The translations under genes were made by a program, and so were the position numbers. A stretch of DNA of 64,000 bases from Streptomyces kurssanovii (lineage in GTDB: Bacteria; Actinomycetota; Actinomycetes; Streptomycetales; Streptomycetaceae). The stretch is taken from the NCBI RefSeq assembly GCF_014649695.1, contig NZ_BMTN01000004.1, positions 186,001 through 250,000 of the forward strand. The letters run 5' to 3'. Position 1 is the first letter of the stretch. Every line of letters begins with the position of its first letter. Under the pieces are notes generated by a model, which was not told where the DNA came from, did no database searches, and saw nothing but the letters and a program-made list of their open reading frames with translations. This document shows, in pieces, positions 1-8,361 of the stretch.

Positions 1-1047
1 GTCGCCCTGGCCGGAGGCGATCACATAGCCGTCGCCGTCCGGCTCGGTGAGCAGGGCCAGCCCTTCGACATCTGCTGCCAGCCGGGTGCCGCCGTAGCCC
101 GGGTCGGCGCCGGGCGTGCACTCCTCGGTCTCCTCGTCGTACGTGCCGGGGACGCCGTACTCGCGGACCTTGTCGACGAGGACGGGCCTGCCGGTGAAGT
201 CGGCGGGCATCCGCCAGACGCCCACGCGCTCCTGGCCCGCGTAGAGCATGCCGTTCGCCGGGTCGACGACCATGCCCTCGACCTGGGGAAGTTCACCGGG
301 TTCGCCGCACGGGGACCAGGAGGTGCCGTCGGGGAGGCGGAAGGCGGAGGGCAGTTCGACGGTGCGGATCTTGCGATAGCCGACCGTGCCGTCGGGACGG
401 GCGGTGATCTCCAGCAGGGCGATGCCCGTCCGGTTGCGGCGGCTGGCCAGGGCGTAGGAGCGGCCCGTCGACCGGTCGGTCCAGGTGGCCAGGCCGTAGG
501 CGGTCGCCTGCTCGTTGATCTCGTCCTGGCCGGACGAGAACACGGGCGCGGCCGCGGGATCGGTGACGTCGGTCAGCGGGCCGCCGGGGCGGTCGCGGTC
601 GATGCGGTAGAAGCGCAGGCGGTCGTTGCCGCGGTCGCTGACGACGGCGAGGTCGGCGCGGCCGGCGCCGAGCCGGAGGCCCTGGAGGAGGTCGACGTTG
701 TTGAAGCGACCGGGGGCGTCGTCCTCCGTGGCCGGGGTGGGCGCCGCGATCGACTGGACCTGGCGTGCGTCGAGGTCGTAGACCCGCAGGCCGCCCTCCT
801 TCGCCGTGGCGACGACGAGGCTGCGGCCCGGGTCGGCGGTGTTGCGCCAGATCGCGGGGTCGTCGGCGTTGGCGTTGCCGCCCGCCTCGTCGTCGTAGAG
901 CGTGGCCGTCTCGGCCCGCGGCTGGACGGCGGGAAGAGCGTCGGCCCGGCCGTGCGGGTGGGCGGCGGCGGGCACGGTCGCGGCGACGGCCGCGAGGGCC
1001 GCACCCGCCACGAGAGCGGCGGTGCGGAGGGGGCGGCGCGGGGTCAC
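1..1047 (-). CDS. beta-propeller phytase (3-phytase), C-terminus beyond window
   Basis: Secreted phytase of the beta-propeller (BPP) family, which removes phosphate from phytate and related phosphate esters using calcium. The first ~30 residues form a signal peptide (TPRRPLRTAAL, then an Ala-rich stretch ending AAAHP). Mature-region hallmarks follow: DDPAIW, a TAKEGGLRVYDLD strand and RFNNVD, all typical of BPP blades. I chose GTG at 1047 because AGAGGAG lies just upstream; the overlapping ATG is followed at once by a stop. The frame is open to position 1, so 349 codons are visible and the end is missing. A PHO-box-like motif lies about 70-100 nt upstream. Assignment is firm; the exact substrate is inferred. 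Confidence 0.88.
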   Translation of the reverse strand, partial: MTPRRPLRTAALVAGAALAAVAATVPAAAHPHGRADALPAVQPRAETATLYDDEAGGNANADDPAIWRNTADPGRSLVVATAKEGGLRVYDLDARQVQSIAAPTPATEDDAPGRFNNVDLLQGLRLGAGRADLAVVSDRGNDRLRFYRIDRDRPGGPLTDVTDPAAAPVFSSGQDEINEQATAYGLATWTDRSTGRSYALASRRNRTGIALLEITARPDGTVGYRKIRTVELPSAFRLPDGTSWSPCGEPGELPQVEGMVVDPANGMLYAGQERVGVWRMPADFTGRPVLVDKVREYGVPGTYDEETEECTPGADPGYGGTRLAADVEGLALLTEPDGDGYVIASGQGD

Positions 1048-1116
1048 ATGAGCTCCTCTATGTCGAGTACATGACGCTTCGCTCGTCGTAGTGGACCCTT
1101 GTCGCGCCCGGTGGGC

Positions 1117-1149
1117 AATGCGTGATGGCCGCATGGCGCCCAGGTGAAT
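1117..1149 (-). promoter_or_regulatory. candidate PHO box upstream of the phytase gene
   Basis: On the minus strand the 11-mer ATTCACCTGGG (1149 to 1139) matches the streptomycete PhoP direct-repeat unit (GTTCAYYYRSG-like) at 10 of 11 positions. Two weaker 11-nt units follow toward the gene. Position and target (a phytase) fit phosphate-starvation control, but only one unit is a good match. Confidence 0.35.
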
Positions 1150-1221
1150 TCGGGCGAGCCGACGCGAACCGGGGGCGGCGGTGGCGCCGCCGTACCGTTC
1201 CGCGCGCGCGTCGGGCCGTGG

Positions 1222-1938
1222 TCACTGCTTCCGCTTCACCGACGTGAACGGGCCGGTACCGGAAGCTCCGAAGAACTCGATGTCGGTGCTCTCTCCGGCC
1301 GCCGATCCCTTCAGGCAGAGCGAGCCGCCCGTGACCCGCAGGTCGACGAAGAACCGCGTGGCCGGGCCGGCCTGCTCGAGACCGTGGATGCGCTCGTCGA
1401 TGTAGCCGAGACCGTTCAGGACCTTCCTGACCTTGGCGGGGGTGGGATCGGCCAGGCCCATGAGCGCGTGGGTGACCCGCTCGACATGGAGGTGGCCCGC
1501 GCACCACTCGGCAGCGCTCATGTCCACTCCTGGACCCGTCGTGGGCGCCGCGGGGTCGTCACCGTCCTGCCACGGCGTCTTCGCCGGGCCGGTCCTGGGC
1601 GTCTTCGCCGGGCCGGTCGTCGGCGTTTCCGCCGGAGCGACCGACTCCTCACCGGACGACGGGGTTTCCGCGGAGCACGGCTGCGCGACCGTCTCCAGCA
1701 TCTCCGCGAAAGCCACCTGCGGTTGGGGGGCGGCCGGTGACTCTGTGGCCCGGGCGCCGACGGCTACGGCGGGGTTGCTGCGGGAGCCGTCGGCACCTGG
1801 TCTCTCGCTGCCGCAGGCGGTGAGCGCCAGAGTCGCGGCGACGACCGTCACGACGATGCTGAGCCGCAGACGGCGCGGCGAGCGGACGGTCGAGCCGGTC
1901 GGGGCGGGAGAGTCGGCGAGGGCGGTGGTGTGTGTCAT
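1222..1938 (-). CDS. hypothetical lipoprotein
   Basis: I do not recognise the family. The 238-residue product starts MTHTTALADS, carries Arg residues before a hydrophobic segment (LRLSIVVTVVAATLALTAC) and has a lipobox L-T-A-C at about residues 38-41, so it should be a lipid-anchored exported protein. A Pro/Thr/Glu-rich linker with a TGPAKTP repeat follows, then a C-terminal globular part with two cysteines (EWCAGH and SLCLKG). An upstream in-frame start would add 11 residues before the basic region and is less likely. It lies upstream of the phytase on the same strand with a 174-nt gap, so it is probably transcribed separately. Confidence 0.7.
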   Translation of the reverse strand: MTHTTALADSPAPTGSTVRSPRRLRLSIVVTVVAATLALTACGSERPGADGSRSNPAVAVGARATESPAAPQPQVAFAEMLETVAQPCSAETPSSGEESVAPAETPTTGPAKTPRTGPAKTPWQDGDDPAAPTTGPGVDMSAAEWCAGHLHVERVTHALMGLADPTPAKVRKVLNGLGYIDERIHGLEQAGPATRFFVDLRVTGGSLCLKGSAAGESTDIEFFGASGTGPFTSVKRKQ

Positions 1939-1973
1939 GCGCACAGTCTTCGACCGAGCCGCCCGCTGCACTT

Positions 1974-1987
1974 GAGTACGCGTACTC
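1974..1987. promoter_or_regulatory. 14-bp perfect palindrome upstream of the lipoprotein gene
   Basis: GAGTACGCGTACTC is a perfect palindrome 36 bp upstream of the lipoprotein start, in the divergent gap shared with the VOC gene. It is a plausible operator. The core GAGTAC...GTACTC also appears, with a different spacer, in the operator upstream of the ABC exporter at 23.6 kb. Confidence 0.35.
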
Positions 1988-2043
1988 GGTCCGACCGCGG
2001 CGACGCACTCAACATCGGAGCAGGGCCGGATTCACGGACGGGC

Positions 2044-2074
2044 TTGACCCTCACGCCGCGTGAGGCTGCACCGT
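2044..2074 (+). promoter_or_regulatory. MerR-type long-spacer promoter and operator
   Basis: TTGACC (2044-2049) is a -35 element that runs into the dyad CCTCACGC-C-GCGTGAGG (2049-2065), 8-bp arms around one base. A dyad between -35 and a distant -10 is the standard layout of MerR-family activated promoters, and the arms resemble TipA-type sites. With a 19-bp spacer the -10 falls at 2069-2074, so transcription would begin near the ATG at 2082, giving a leaderless or near-leaderless mRNA. The cognate regulator is probably the MerR protein encoded second in this unit. Confidence 0.6.
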
Positions 2075-2081
2075 GGGGTGC

Positions 2082-2618
2082 ATGAGCGACTACTACGACG
2101 CGTTCGAGATCAGTCCCGTGCCCGCTCCCGGCCCGGACGCGGTTCCGCCGGAGCCGTTCCGTGGCGTCTACGGAATGCCCGCGTTCGTGACGATCCCCAC
2201 GAGCGACCTGGCGGAGTCCGTGGACTTCTGGATCCGTGGGCTCGGGTTCTTCGAGCTGTTCAGCATCCCCGGCAGGCTGGTGCATCTGCGCCGGTGGACG
2301 TTCCAGGACGTCCTCCTCGTCTCGGCGGCGAGCGTTCCCGAGCAGCCGCCGGCGATGAGCTTCAGTTTCGCGGGCGTGCTCAGCCAGGTCGATTCCCTGG
2401 TCGAGGCATGTCGTGCGGTGCGCCCCGACTCGGTCGACGGTCCACGGGACACTCCCTGGAACACCCGCGACGTGGAAGTGATCACCCCCGAGAACGCACG
2501 GATCGTTTTCACCGCGGCGAAGCCCTTTGATCCGACCAGTCAGGAGGCACGGAACCTTGAAGCCATCGGGATCACTCCACCGGGCGCGCACCGCGGTGAC
2601 AATGGGGAGCATGCCTGA
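2082..2618 (+). CDS. VOC (glyoxalase/bleomycin-resistance fold) protein
   Basis: A 178-residue soluble protein with a vicinal-oxygen-chelate fold. The recognisable part is GMPAFVTIPTSDLAESVDFW, the beta-alpha-beta module where many family members place a metal ligand, followed by a strand with LVHLRRW. Members bind or modify small molecules such as antibiotics, dihydroxy compounds or methylglyoxal; the substrate cannot be read here. Start ATG 2082 is preferred over the in-frame ATG 9 nt upstream because MSDYYDAF begins directly downstream of the MerR-type promoter. The stop overlaps the MerR start by 8 nt, so the two are co-translated. A role in detoxifying the ligand sensed by the MerR protein is an inference. 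Confidence 0.72.
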   Translation: MSDYYDAFEISPVPAPGPDAVPPEPFRGVYGMPAFVTIPTSDLAESVDFWIRGLGFFELFSIPGRLVHLRRWTFQDVLLVSAASVPEQPPAMSFSFAGVLSQVDSLVEACRAVRPDSVDGPRDTPWNTRDVEVITPENARIVFTAAKPFDPTSQEARNLEAIGITPPGAHRGDNGEHA

Positions 2619-3414
2619 TGCCACTGACACCGATGGCCTGACCGTCGGTCAGGTCTCGGCGCGCCTGGGTGTGACGGTCCGCGCGCTGCACCATTGGGAC
2701 GAGACAGGTCTGGCGCGACCGTCGCTGCGCACGGCCGCCGGATACCGGCTCTACACCGCTGCTGATCTGGAACGCCTGCACCGCGTCGTCGTCTACCGTG
2801 AGCTCGGTCTCGGCCTGGACAGGATCCGGGCCGTCCTGGACGACTCGACCGCAGACGTGCCCGGCGCATTGCGCGCGCAGCGCACCCAGGTCGCCGAACG
2901 GATCGATCGCCTGCGACAGCTCGCCGCCGGACTGGACCGGATGATCGACGCCCACGAGCGCGGCCTGCTGCTGACCGCCGAGCAGCAGGCCGCGATCTTC
3001 GGCCCCCGGTGGAACCCGGACCTGCCCGCGCAGGCCCGTCAGCGCTACGGAGACACGACGCAATGGCGGCAGTACGCCGAACGCTCGGCCTCGCGCGGGC
3101 CGGAGGAATGGCAGGCCGTCGCCGACGACATGGCCGGCCTCGAACGCGCCCTCGGGGACGCGATGGACGCCGGCGTCGTACCCGGCAGCCCGGAGGCGCA
3201 TCGACTCGTCGAGCGGCACCGCGAAGTCTTCGCCTCGTACTTTCCCCTCACCAGGCAGATGCAGGTCTGTCTCGGCCGTAAGTACGAGGCCGATCCGGGA
3301 TTCGCCGCCCACTACGACGGCATCCGCCCCGGCCTCGCCACGTGGTTCCGTCGGATCATCGACGCCGGCGCACGCGCTCACGGCATCGACCCCGACACCG
3401 CGACCTGGCAGTAG
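2611..3414 (+). CDS. MerR family regulator with TipAS-like ligand domain
   Basis: A 267-residue transcription factor. Residues ~9-75 are a MerR winged helix (TVGQVSARLGVTVRALHHWD, then GYRLYTAADLERL), followed by a coiled linker (~80-115) and a TipAS-like C-terminal domain with QRYGDTTQW and an FAAHYDGI region near the end. In TipA relatives this domain binds thiopeptides or other hydrophobic drugs and turns on the promoter. ATG 2611 overlaps the upstream stop; ATG 2602 is an alternative. It most likely controls its own operon through the dyad at 2049-2065. Confidence 0.85.
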   Translation: MPDATDTDGLTVGQVSARLGVTVRALHHWDETGLARPSLRTAAGYRLYTAADLERLHRVVVYRELGLGLDRIRAVLDDSTADVPGALRAQRTQVAERIDRLRQLAAGLDRMIDAHERGLLLTAEQQAAIFGPRWNPDLPAQARQRYGDTTQWRQYAERSASRGPEEWQAVADDMAGLERALGDAMDAGVVPGSPEAHRLVERHREVFASYFPLTRQMQVCLGRKYEADPGFAAHYDGIRPGLATWFRRIIDAGARAHGIDPDTATWQ

Positions 3415-3434
3415 AGGGCGCGCCCGGACAGGTG

Positions 3435-5876
3435 CTAGGCCGGGAAGCGCCGCCCCACCATCCGCCACGACAGCTCCAGCAGCGCCGCCCCCACCGCCGC
3501 GATCACGACCGCCGTCCACGGCATCGTCGTACCCACCAGCTTCAGCGCGAAGAAGTCCTGGAGCCACGGCACCGTCAGCACCAGCAGGAAGCCCAGTCCC
3601 ATCGTCGCCACCAGGCCGATCCGCCACCAGGTGTAGGGGCGGGCGATGATCGCGAGGACCCACATGGCGACCAGGAACAGGGTCAGTGTCGCCACGCTCG
3701 TCTCCGCGGCCAGCGAGGACGGCCCCGAGTAGTGGGAGCGGGCCAGCAGATACGCGCAGAACGTCGCCGCCGACGCGATCACGCCCGCCGGCACGGCGTA
3801 GCGCATCACCCTGCGGACGAAGTGGGGCTTGGCGCGCTCCTTGTTGGGGGCGAGCGCCAAGAAGAAGGCCGGGACACCGATGGTGAGGGTGGACAGCAGG
3901 GTCAGATGCCGGGGCAGGAAGGGATACTCGACCTGGCTGCAGACCACGAGGATCGCCAGGAGCACCGAGTACACCGTCTTCGTCAGGAAGAGGGTGGCGA
4001 CGCGGGTGATGTTGCCGATGACCCGGCGCCCCTCCGCGACCACCGAAGGCAGCGTCGCGAAGCTGTTGTTCAGCAGGACGATCTGGGCGACGGCCTTCGT
4101 CGCCTCCGAGCCCGCCCCCATCGCCACGCCGATGTCCGCGTCCTTCAGCGCGAGGACGTCGTTGACGCCGTCGCCGGTCATCGCGACGGTGTGGCCGCGG
4201 GCCTGGAGCGCGCCGACCATGTCGCGCTTCTGCTGCGGACTGACCCGGCCGAAGACCGCGGCCCCGTCCAGCTCCGCGCCCATCGCCTCGCGCTCGGCCG
4301 GCAGCTTGCGCGCGTCGAGCGTCGAGTCGGCGCCGGGCAGGCCGAGCTTTGCCGCGACCGCGCCGACCGCGACCGCGTTGTCGCCGGAGATGACCTTCGC
4401 CGCGACGTCCTGGTCGGCGAAGTAGCGCAGGGTCGCCGACGCGTCGGGGCGCAGACGCTGCTCGAGCACGACCAGAGCGGTCGGCGTCTTCTCCTCCGGG
4501 GCGTCCAGGGTGCCTTCCGCCCGCGCGAGGAGCAGCACCCGCAGTCCCTGCCGGTTGAGCAGGTCCACCTCGGCGAGGGACGGGTTGCCGGGGGGCAGCA
4601 GCACATCGGGTGCGCCGAGGAGCCACGTCGAACGCGCGCCGTCGCCGTCGGCGAGGGTCGCGCCGCTGTATTTGCGGGCGGAGGAGAAGGGCAGCGTGGC
4701 GGTGCAGCGGTGCTCCCCGCCGTCCGGGTAGGCGGCGATGACGGCCTGGAGCGAGGCGTTCGGCCGCGGGTCGGACGCTCCGAGCGCGCCCAGGACCGCC
4801 CGTACGCGCTCCTCGTCCGCGCCGTCCAGCGTGCGCAGTTGGGTGACGTCCATGCCGCCCTCCGTGAGGGTGCCGGTCTTGTCGAGGCAGACGACGTCGA
4901 CACGGGCGAGGCCCTCGATGGCGGGGAGCTCCTGCACCAGGCACTGCTTGCGGCCCAGACGGATGACACCGATCGCGAAGGCGACGGAGGTGAGGAGGAC
5001 GAGCCCCTCGGGGATCATCGGCACGATGCCGCCGACGGTCCTCGCGACCGAGTCCTTGAAGTTGTCGTCCTTCGCCACCAACTGGCTGATGATCAGTCCG
5101 ATCGCGGTGGGGACCATCATCCACGTCACGTACTTGAGGATCGTGGAGATACCGGAGCGCAGCTCGGAGTGGACGAGCGTGAAGCGGGACGCCTCCTCCG
5201 CGAGCTGCGCCGCGTACGCCTCGCGCCCGACCTTCGTGGCCGTGAACGCGCCACCGCCCGCGACCACGAAGCTCCCGGACATGACCTGGTCGCCGGGTTG
5301 CTTGAGGACGGGGTCGGCCTCGCCGGTCAGCAGCGACTCGTCGACCTCCAGGTTGTCGGCCTCCACGATCTCGCCGTCGACGACGACCTTGTCGCCGGGG
5401 CCGAGTTCGACGAGGTCGCCGAGGACGATCTCGGAGGTGGAGACCGCGGCGGCGGCACCGTCCCGGCGCACCTTCGGTTTCGCCTCGCCGATGACCGCGA
5501 GGGAGTCCAGGGTCCTCTTGGCGCGCAGTTCCTGGATGATGCCGATGCCGGTGTTGGCGATGATCACGAAGCCGAACAGGCTGTCCTGGATCGGCGCGAC
5601 GAAGAACATGATCACCCAGAGGACGCCGATGATGGCGTTGAAGCGGGTGAGGACGTTGGCGCGGACGATGTCGACGGCGGAGCGCGAGCTGCGTACGGGT
5701 ACGTCGTTGACCTCGCCCCGCGCGACCCGTTCCGCCACCTCCGCGGACGTCAGACCGGTGGCGGGCGGCCCGCCGCCCGGTGGCCGCCGGGGGTGTACGG
5801 GGTCGAGTTCTGCGCCCGCGTCGATGACGGGTCCTTCCGGCTCGGGGCCGCGGCCCATGTCCGCCCGCTGCGTCAT
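3435..5876 (-). CDS. ctpE: CtpE-type cation-translocating P-type ATPase
   Basis: An 813-residue P-type ATPase. In order: actuator domain with the LTGE loop (~183-186), transmembrane helix 4 with the PMIPEGL signature (~287-292), the phosphorylated aspartate in DKTGTLT (D332), an N-domain, the TGDGVND hinge motif, then six C-terminal membrane helices. PMIPEGL is characteristic of the actinobacterial CtpE branch, which in mycobacteria is linked to calcium uptake. The N-terminus lacks a heavy-metal (CxxC) domain, arguing against copper or zinc export. Start at 5876 gives the longest plausible protein; a second Met lies six residues in. Ion specificity is inferred from family. Confidence 0.88.
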   Translation of the reverse strand: MTQRADMGRGPEPEGPVIDAGAELDPVHPRRPPGGGPPATGLTSAEVAERVARGEVNDVPVRSSRSAVDIVRANVLTRFNAIIGVLWVIMFFVAPIQDSLFGFVIIANTGIGIIQELRAKRTLDSLAVIGEAKPKVRRDGAAAAVSTSEIVLGDLVELGPGDKVVVDGEIVEADNLEVDESLLTGEADPVLKQPGDQVMSGSFVVAGGGAFTATKVGREAYAAQLAEEASRFTLVHSELRSGISTILKYVTWMMVPTAIGLIISQLVAKDDNFKDSVARTVGGIVPMIPEGLVLLTSVAFAIGVIRLGRKQCLVQELPAIEGLARVDVVCLDKTGTLTEGGMDVTQLRTLDGADEERVRAVLGALGASDPRPNASLQAVIAAYPDGGEHRCTATLPFSSARKYSGATLADGDGARSTWLLGAPDVLLPPGNPSLAEVDLLNRQGLRVLLLARAEGTLDAPEEKTPTALVVLEQRLRPDASATLRYFADQDVAAKVISGDNAVAVGAVAAKLGLPGADSTLDARKLPAEREAMGAELDGAAVFGRVSPQQKRDMVGALQARGHTVAMTGDGVNDVLALKDADIGVAMGAGSEATKAVAQIVLLNNSFATLPSVVAEGRRVIGNITRVATLFLTKTVYSVLLAILVVCSQVEYPFLPRHLTLLSTLTIGVPAFFLALAPNKERAKPHFVRRVMRYAVPAGVIASAATFCAYLLARSHYSGPSSLAAETSVATLTLFLVAMWVLAIIARPYTWWRIGLVATMGLGFLLVLTVPWLQDFFALKLVGTTMPWTAVVIAAVGAALLELSWRMVGRRFPA

Positions 5877-5964
5877 GGTTCCGACGTTACGGCCGGGCCG
5901 GACCGTTCACCCCCTGGACGGCGGGAAGATCGGACCACGGTCGGACACGAATCCCCCTGGGGGA

Positions 5965-6264
5965 CTACGGAGCAGGCGGAGCGCCCGGTTCCGGATGCTC
6001 GGCCGCGTCGGCCGCCTCGGAGGTCCTGGCGCGCTTGATCGCGGCTTCCCGGCTGCGTACGTACCAGATGCCGATGAGCCCGAGACCCGCGCCGGCCAAG
6101 CAGGTCCACACCCACCAGGTCAGGTCGCGGTCGTCGAACCAGCTGTAGAAGGGGACCTGGACGAGGAACATCACGAACCACAGGATCGTGCCGCCCGTGA
6201 TGGTGGCGACGATCGGTCCCTCAAGGGGTGCGGGTGCCTCGTGCCGGGGGGTCCATTTCGCCAT
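5965..6264 (-). CDS. DUF2530 membrane protein
   Basis: A 99-residue protein with two transmembrane helices, roughly residues 22-42 (ITGGTILWFVMFLVQVPF) and 52-70 (WVWTCLAGAGLGLIGIWYV), and a charged C-tail. N-terminus, length and spacing match the actinobacterial DUF2530 family, whose function is unknown. I start at MAKWTPRHEAP (6264); two residues could be added upstream. It is divergent from the NCS2 permease, a neighbourhood I recall from other streptomycetes, so a link to purine transport is possible but not shown. Confidence 0.8.
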   Translation of the reverse strand: MAKWTPRHEAPAPLEGPIVATITGGTILWFVMFLVQVPFYSWFDDRDLTWWVWTCLAGAGLGLIGIWYVRSREAAIKRARTSEAADAAEHPEPGAPPAP

Positions 6265-6363
6265 GCGCACAGTGTAGGCGGGGCGGGCGGGACGGCCGAG
6301 GGGCCAGGAACCACAAGGGTCTACGCGCGGAGAGTGGCGATCTTTCGTTCATATGTTCATACT

Positions 6364-6389
6364 GAAACCGATTCCGGCTGACTGGTTTC
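6364..6389. promoter_or_regulatory. inverted repeat in the DUF2530/NCS2 divergent gap
   Basis: GAAACC and GGTTTC flank a 14-nt spacer between the divergent DUF2530 and permease genes. It could be an operator for a purine-responsive regulator. The arms are only 6 bp, so chance is a real possibility. Confidence 0.25.
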
Positions 6390-6469
6390 CTTCGTTGGAT
6401 CATCCAAGTCTGGCCGGTTTTCTCTGCCCTTCTCGTGTCGCCCCCTTCGCGTACGTCTGAGGTTTCCGC

Positions 6470-7924
6470 ATGCCCCCCACGGCCACCGTCGAGGTCGGGT
6501 CTCCCGGCCTGCCGCCCACGACCCCGCAGCCGTCCGGCGGTCTGGACCGCTTCTTCAAGATCACCGAACGCGGCTCCACGGTCGCCCGCGAGGTCCGGGG
6601 CGGGTTCGCCACCTTCTTCGCGATGGCCTACATCCTCGTGCTGAACCCGATCATCCTCGGCAGCGCGAAGGACATGTACGGCCACCAGCTCGACGGCGGC
6701 CAGCTGGTCACCGCAACCGTGGTGACCGCGGCCTTCTCGACCCTCCTGATGGGTGTCATCGGCAACGTCCCGATCGCGCTCGCCGCCGGCCTCGGAGTCA
6801 ACACGGTCGTCGCCCTTCAGCTCGCGCCCCAGATGTCCTGGGCGGACGCGATGGGCATGGTCGTGCTCGCCGGTGTCGTGGTCATGCTGCTGGTGGCCAC
6901 CGGCCTGCGTGAGCGCGTGATGAACGCCGTCCCGCTCGGCCTGCGCAAGGCGATCGCGATCGGTATCGGCCTGTTCATCATGCTGATCGGGCTCGTGGAC
7001 TCGGGCTTCATCACCCGCATCCCGGACGCCGCCCACACCACCGTCCCGCTCCAGCTGGGCACCGGCGGTCATCTGCTCGGCTGGCCGGTCCTGGTCTTCG
7101 CCCTCGGCACGCTGCTCACCCTGGCGCTGATCATCCGCAAGGTGCCGGGCGCGATCCTCATCTCGATCGTCGTCATGACGGTGCTCGCGATGATCATCCA
7201 CGCGGTGGCGGACATCGAGTCCTGGGGCCTGACGACGCCCGAATGGCCGGGCAATCCGCTCTCGACGCCCGACTTCGGCCTGCTGGGCCAGGTCAGCCTG
7301 TTCGGCGGCTTCGGGAAGGTCGGCCTGCTGACCGGCGTCCTGTTCGTCTTCACCGTGCTGCTGTCCTGCTTCTTCGACGCGATGGGCACCATCCTCGCCG
7401 TCGGTGACGAGGCGAAGCTCATGGACAAGGACGGCAACTACCCGGGCATCAACAAGGTCCTGGTCGTCGACGGCCTCGCCGTCGCTGCGGGCGGTGGCGC
7501 CTCTTGCTCCGCCAACACCTGCTTCGTGGAGTCCACGGCGGGCGTCGGCGAAGGCGCCCGTACGGGTCTGGCGTCGGTCGTCACCGGCGCGCTGTTCTCG
7601 CTGGCGCTGTTCCTCACGCCGCTCGCCACGATGGTGCCGTCCCAGGCGGCGACGCCCGCGCTGGTGGCGGTCGGCTTCCTGATCCTGGCCGGTTCGGTCA
7701 AGGACATCGACTGGAGCGACTTCACGATCGCCGCGCCGGCGTTCCTGGCGATGGTGATGATGCCGTTCACCTACTCGATCACCCACGGCATCGGCATCGG
7801 CTTCATCACGTTCAGCGTGCTGCGCCTGGCCGTCGGACGCGGGCGCGAGGTGCCCGCGGCGATGTACGCGGTGTCGGCGGTGTTCGTCTTCTACTACGCC
7901 ATGCCGGCTCTCGGTCTCACCTGA
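6470..7924 (+). CDS. NCS2 family purine/xanthine permease
   Basis: A 484-residue polytopic transporter of the NCS2 (AzgA/GhxP-like) type, importing adenine, guanine or hypoxanthine with protons. Family marks are the entry segment FATFFAMAYILVLNPIIL, the helix with AAGLGVNTVVALQLAP, the SCFFDAMGTILAVGDEA segment, and the NTCFVESTAGVGEGARTGL motif near residue 350 that lines the substrate site. I count about 12-14 hydrophobic helices. The ATG at 6470 follows a weak GAGG. The gene stands alone; regulation is probably transcriptional from the ~200-nt divergent gap. Confidence 0.9.
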   Translation: MPPTATVEVGSPGLPPTTPQPSGGLDRFFKITERGSTVAREVRGGFATFFAMAYILVLNPIILGSAKDMYGHQLDGGQLVTATVVTAAFSTLLMGVIGNVPIALAAGLGVNTVVALQLAPQMSWADAMGMVVLAGVVVMLLVATGLRERVMNAVPLGLRKAIAIGIGLFIMLIGLVDSGFITRIPDAAHTTVPLQLGTGGHLLGWPVLVFALGTLLTLALIIRKVPGAILISIVVMTVLAMIIHAVADIESWGLTTPEWPGNPLSTPDFGLLGQVSLFGGFGKVGLLTGVLFVFTVLLSCFFDAMGTILAVGDEAKLMDKDGNYPGINKVLVVDGLAVAAGGGASCSANTCFVESTAGVGEGARTGLASVVTGALFSLALFLTPLATMVPSQAATPALVAVGFLILAGSVKDIDWSDFTIAAPAFLAMVMMPFTYSITHGIGIGFITFSVLRLAVGRGREVPAAMYAVSAVFVFYYAMPALGLT

Positions 7925-8048
7925 CGGGTGCCCGGGAGTGACGGGCCGCCCGTGCCTGACGGTCGCCCTTGCCTGAACGCCGCCGCGTGATCGTTTCTGC
8001 GGGGCCGTCCGGCGGGCCGTCGGACGGGGCCGCCCGCGAGGGGCTCCC

Positions 8049-8231
8049 TCACGTGACGCCGTAGAACCTCTCCGTCTCGTCGACCGCCGCTTTGAAGCGC
8101 TCGTCGAAGTCGTCGCGAATGAGCGTCCGGACCACATAGTCCTGGACGCTCATTTGTCGTTTTGCCGCATGCTGCCGGAGCCGGTCGAGCAGCTCACCGT
8201 CCATGCGCAGGCTGAGCACAGTCGATTTCAT
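8049..8231 (-). CDS. small ribbon-helix-helix protein
   Basis: A 60-residue protein starting MKSTVLSLRMDGELLDRL. The beta strand (TVLSLRM) followed by two helices (DGELLDRLRQHAAKR, then MSVQDYVVRTLIRDDF) is the ribbon-helix-helix DNA-binding fold used by Arc/CopG-type repressors and many antitoxins. No toxin-like partner is encoded next to it on the same strand, so I treat it as a solitary regulator. The longer frame from 8288 would add 19 residues unlikely to belong. Confidence 0.65.
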   Translation of the reverse strand: MKSTVLSLRMDGELLDRLRQHAAKRQMSVQDYVVRTLIRDDFDERFKAAVDETERFYGVT

Positions 8232-8331
8232 GGGGTCAGGGTCGCCGTACTCCCGCCGCCCGGGCGTCACTTTTCGGCTGTCTCTCACTCATATGGGTGA
8301 CACATCCATCAGGCCCGTAACCGGCTGGTCT

Positions 8332-8358
8332 TTAGCCAGGGTAATGAGTTACGCTAAC
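8332..8358. promoter_or_regulatory. overlapping inverted repeats upstream of the marR gene
   Basis: Three short dyads overlap just before the MarR start: TTAGC (8332-8336) with GCTAA (8353-8357); GTAATGAGTTAC (8341-8352); and GTTACGCTAAC (8348-8358). The last ends 3 nt before the ATG. MarR proteins commonly autoregulate through such sites, and binding here would block the marR-MFS transcript. Confidence 0.45.
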
Positions 8359-8361
8359 AAC

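Noticed and set aside
573-1091. Frames opposite and out of phase with the phytase (108-143 codons)
   Set aside because: Arg/Pro/Ser-rich shadows of a clear BPP coding frame with a proper start and signal peptide.
3342-6381. Very long plus-strand frames over the P-type ATPase
   Set aside because: They are antisense to an intact ATPase with every catalytic motif; composition is Arg/His/Asp-rich and no motif is present.
6221-8137. 638-codon minus-strand frame opposite the NCS2 permease
   Set aside because: His/Arg/Asp/Glu-rich mirror of a highly hydrophobic gene; typical antisense artefact.
8049-8231. Type II toxin-antitoxin module
   Set aside because: Ribbon-helix-helix protein lacks any adjacent toxin-like gene.
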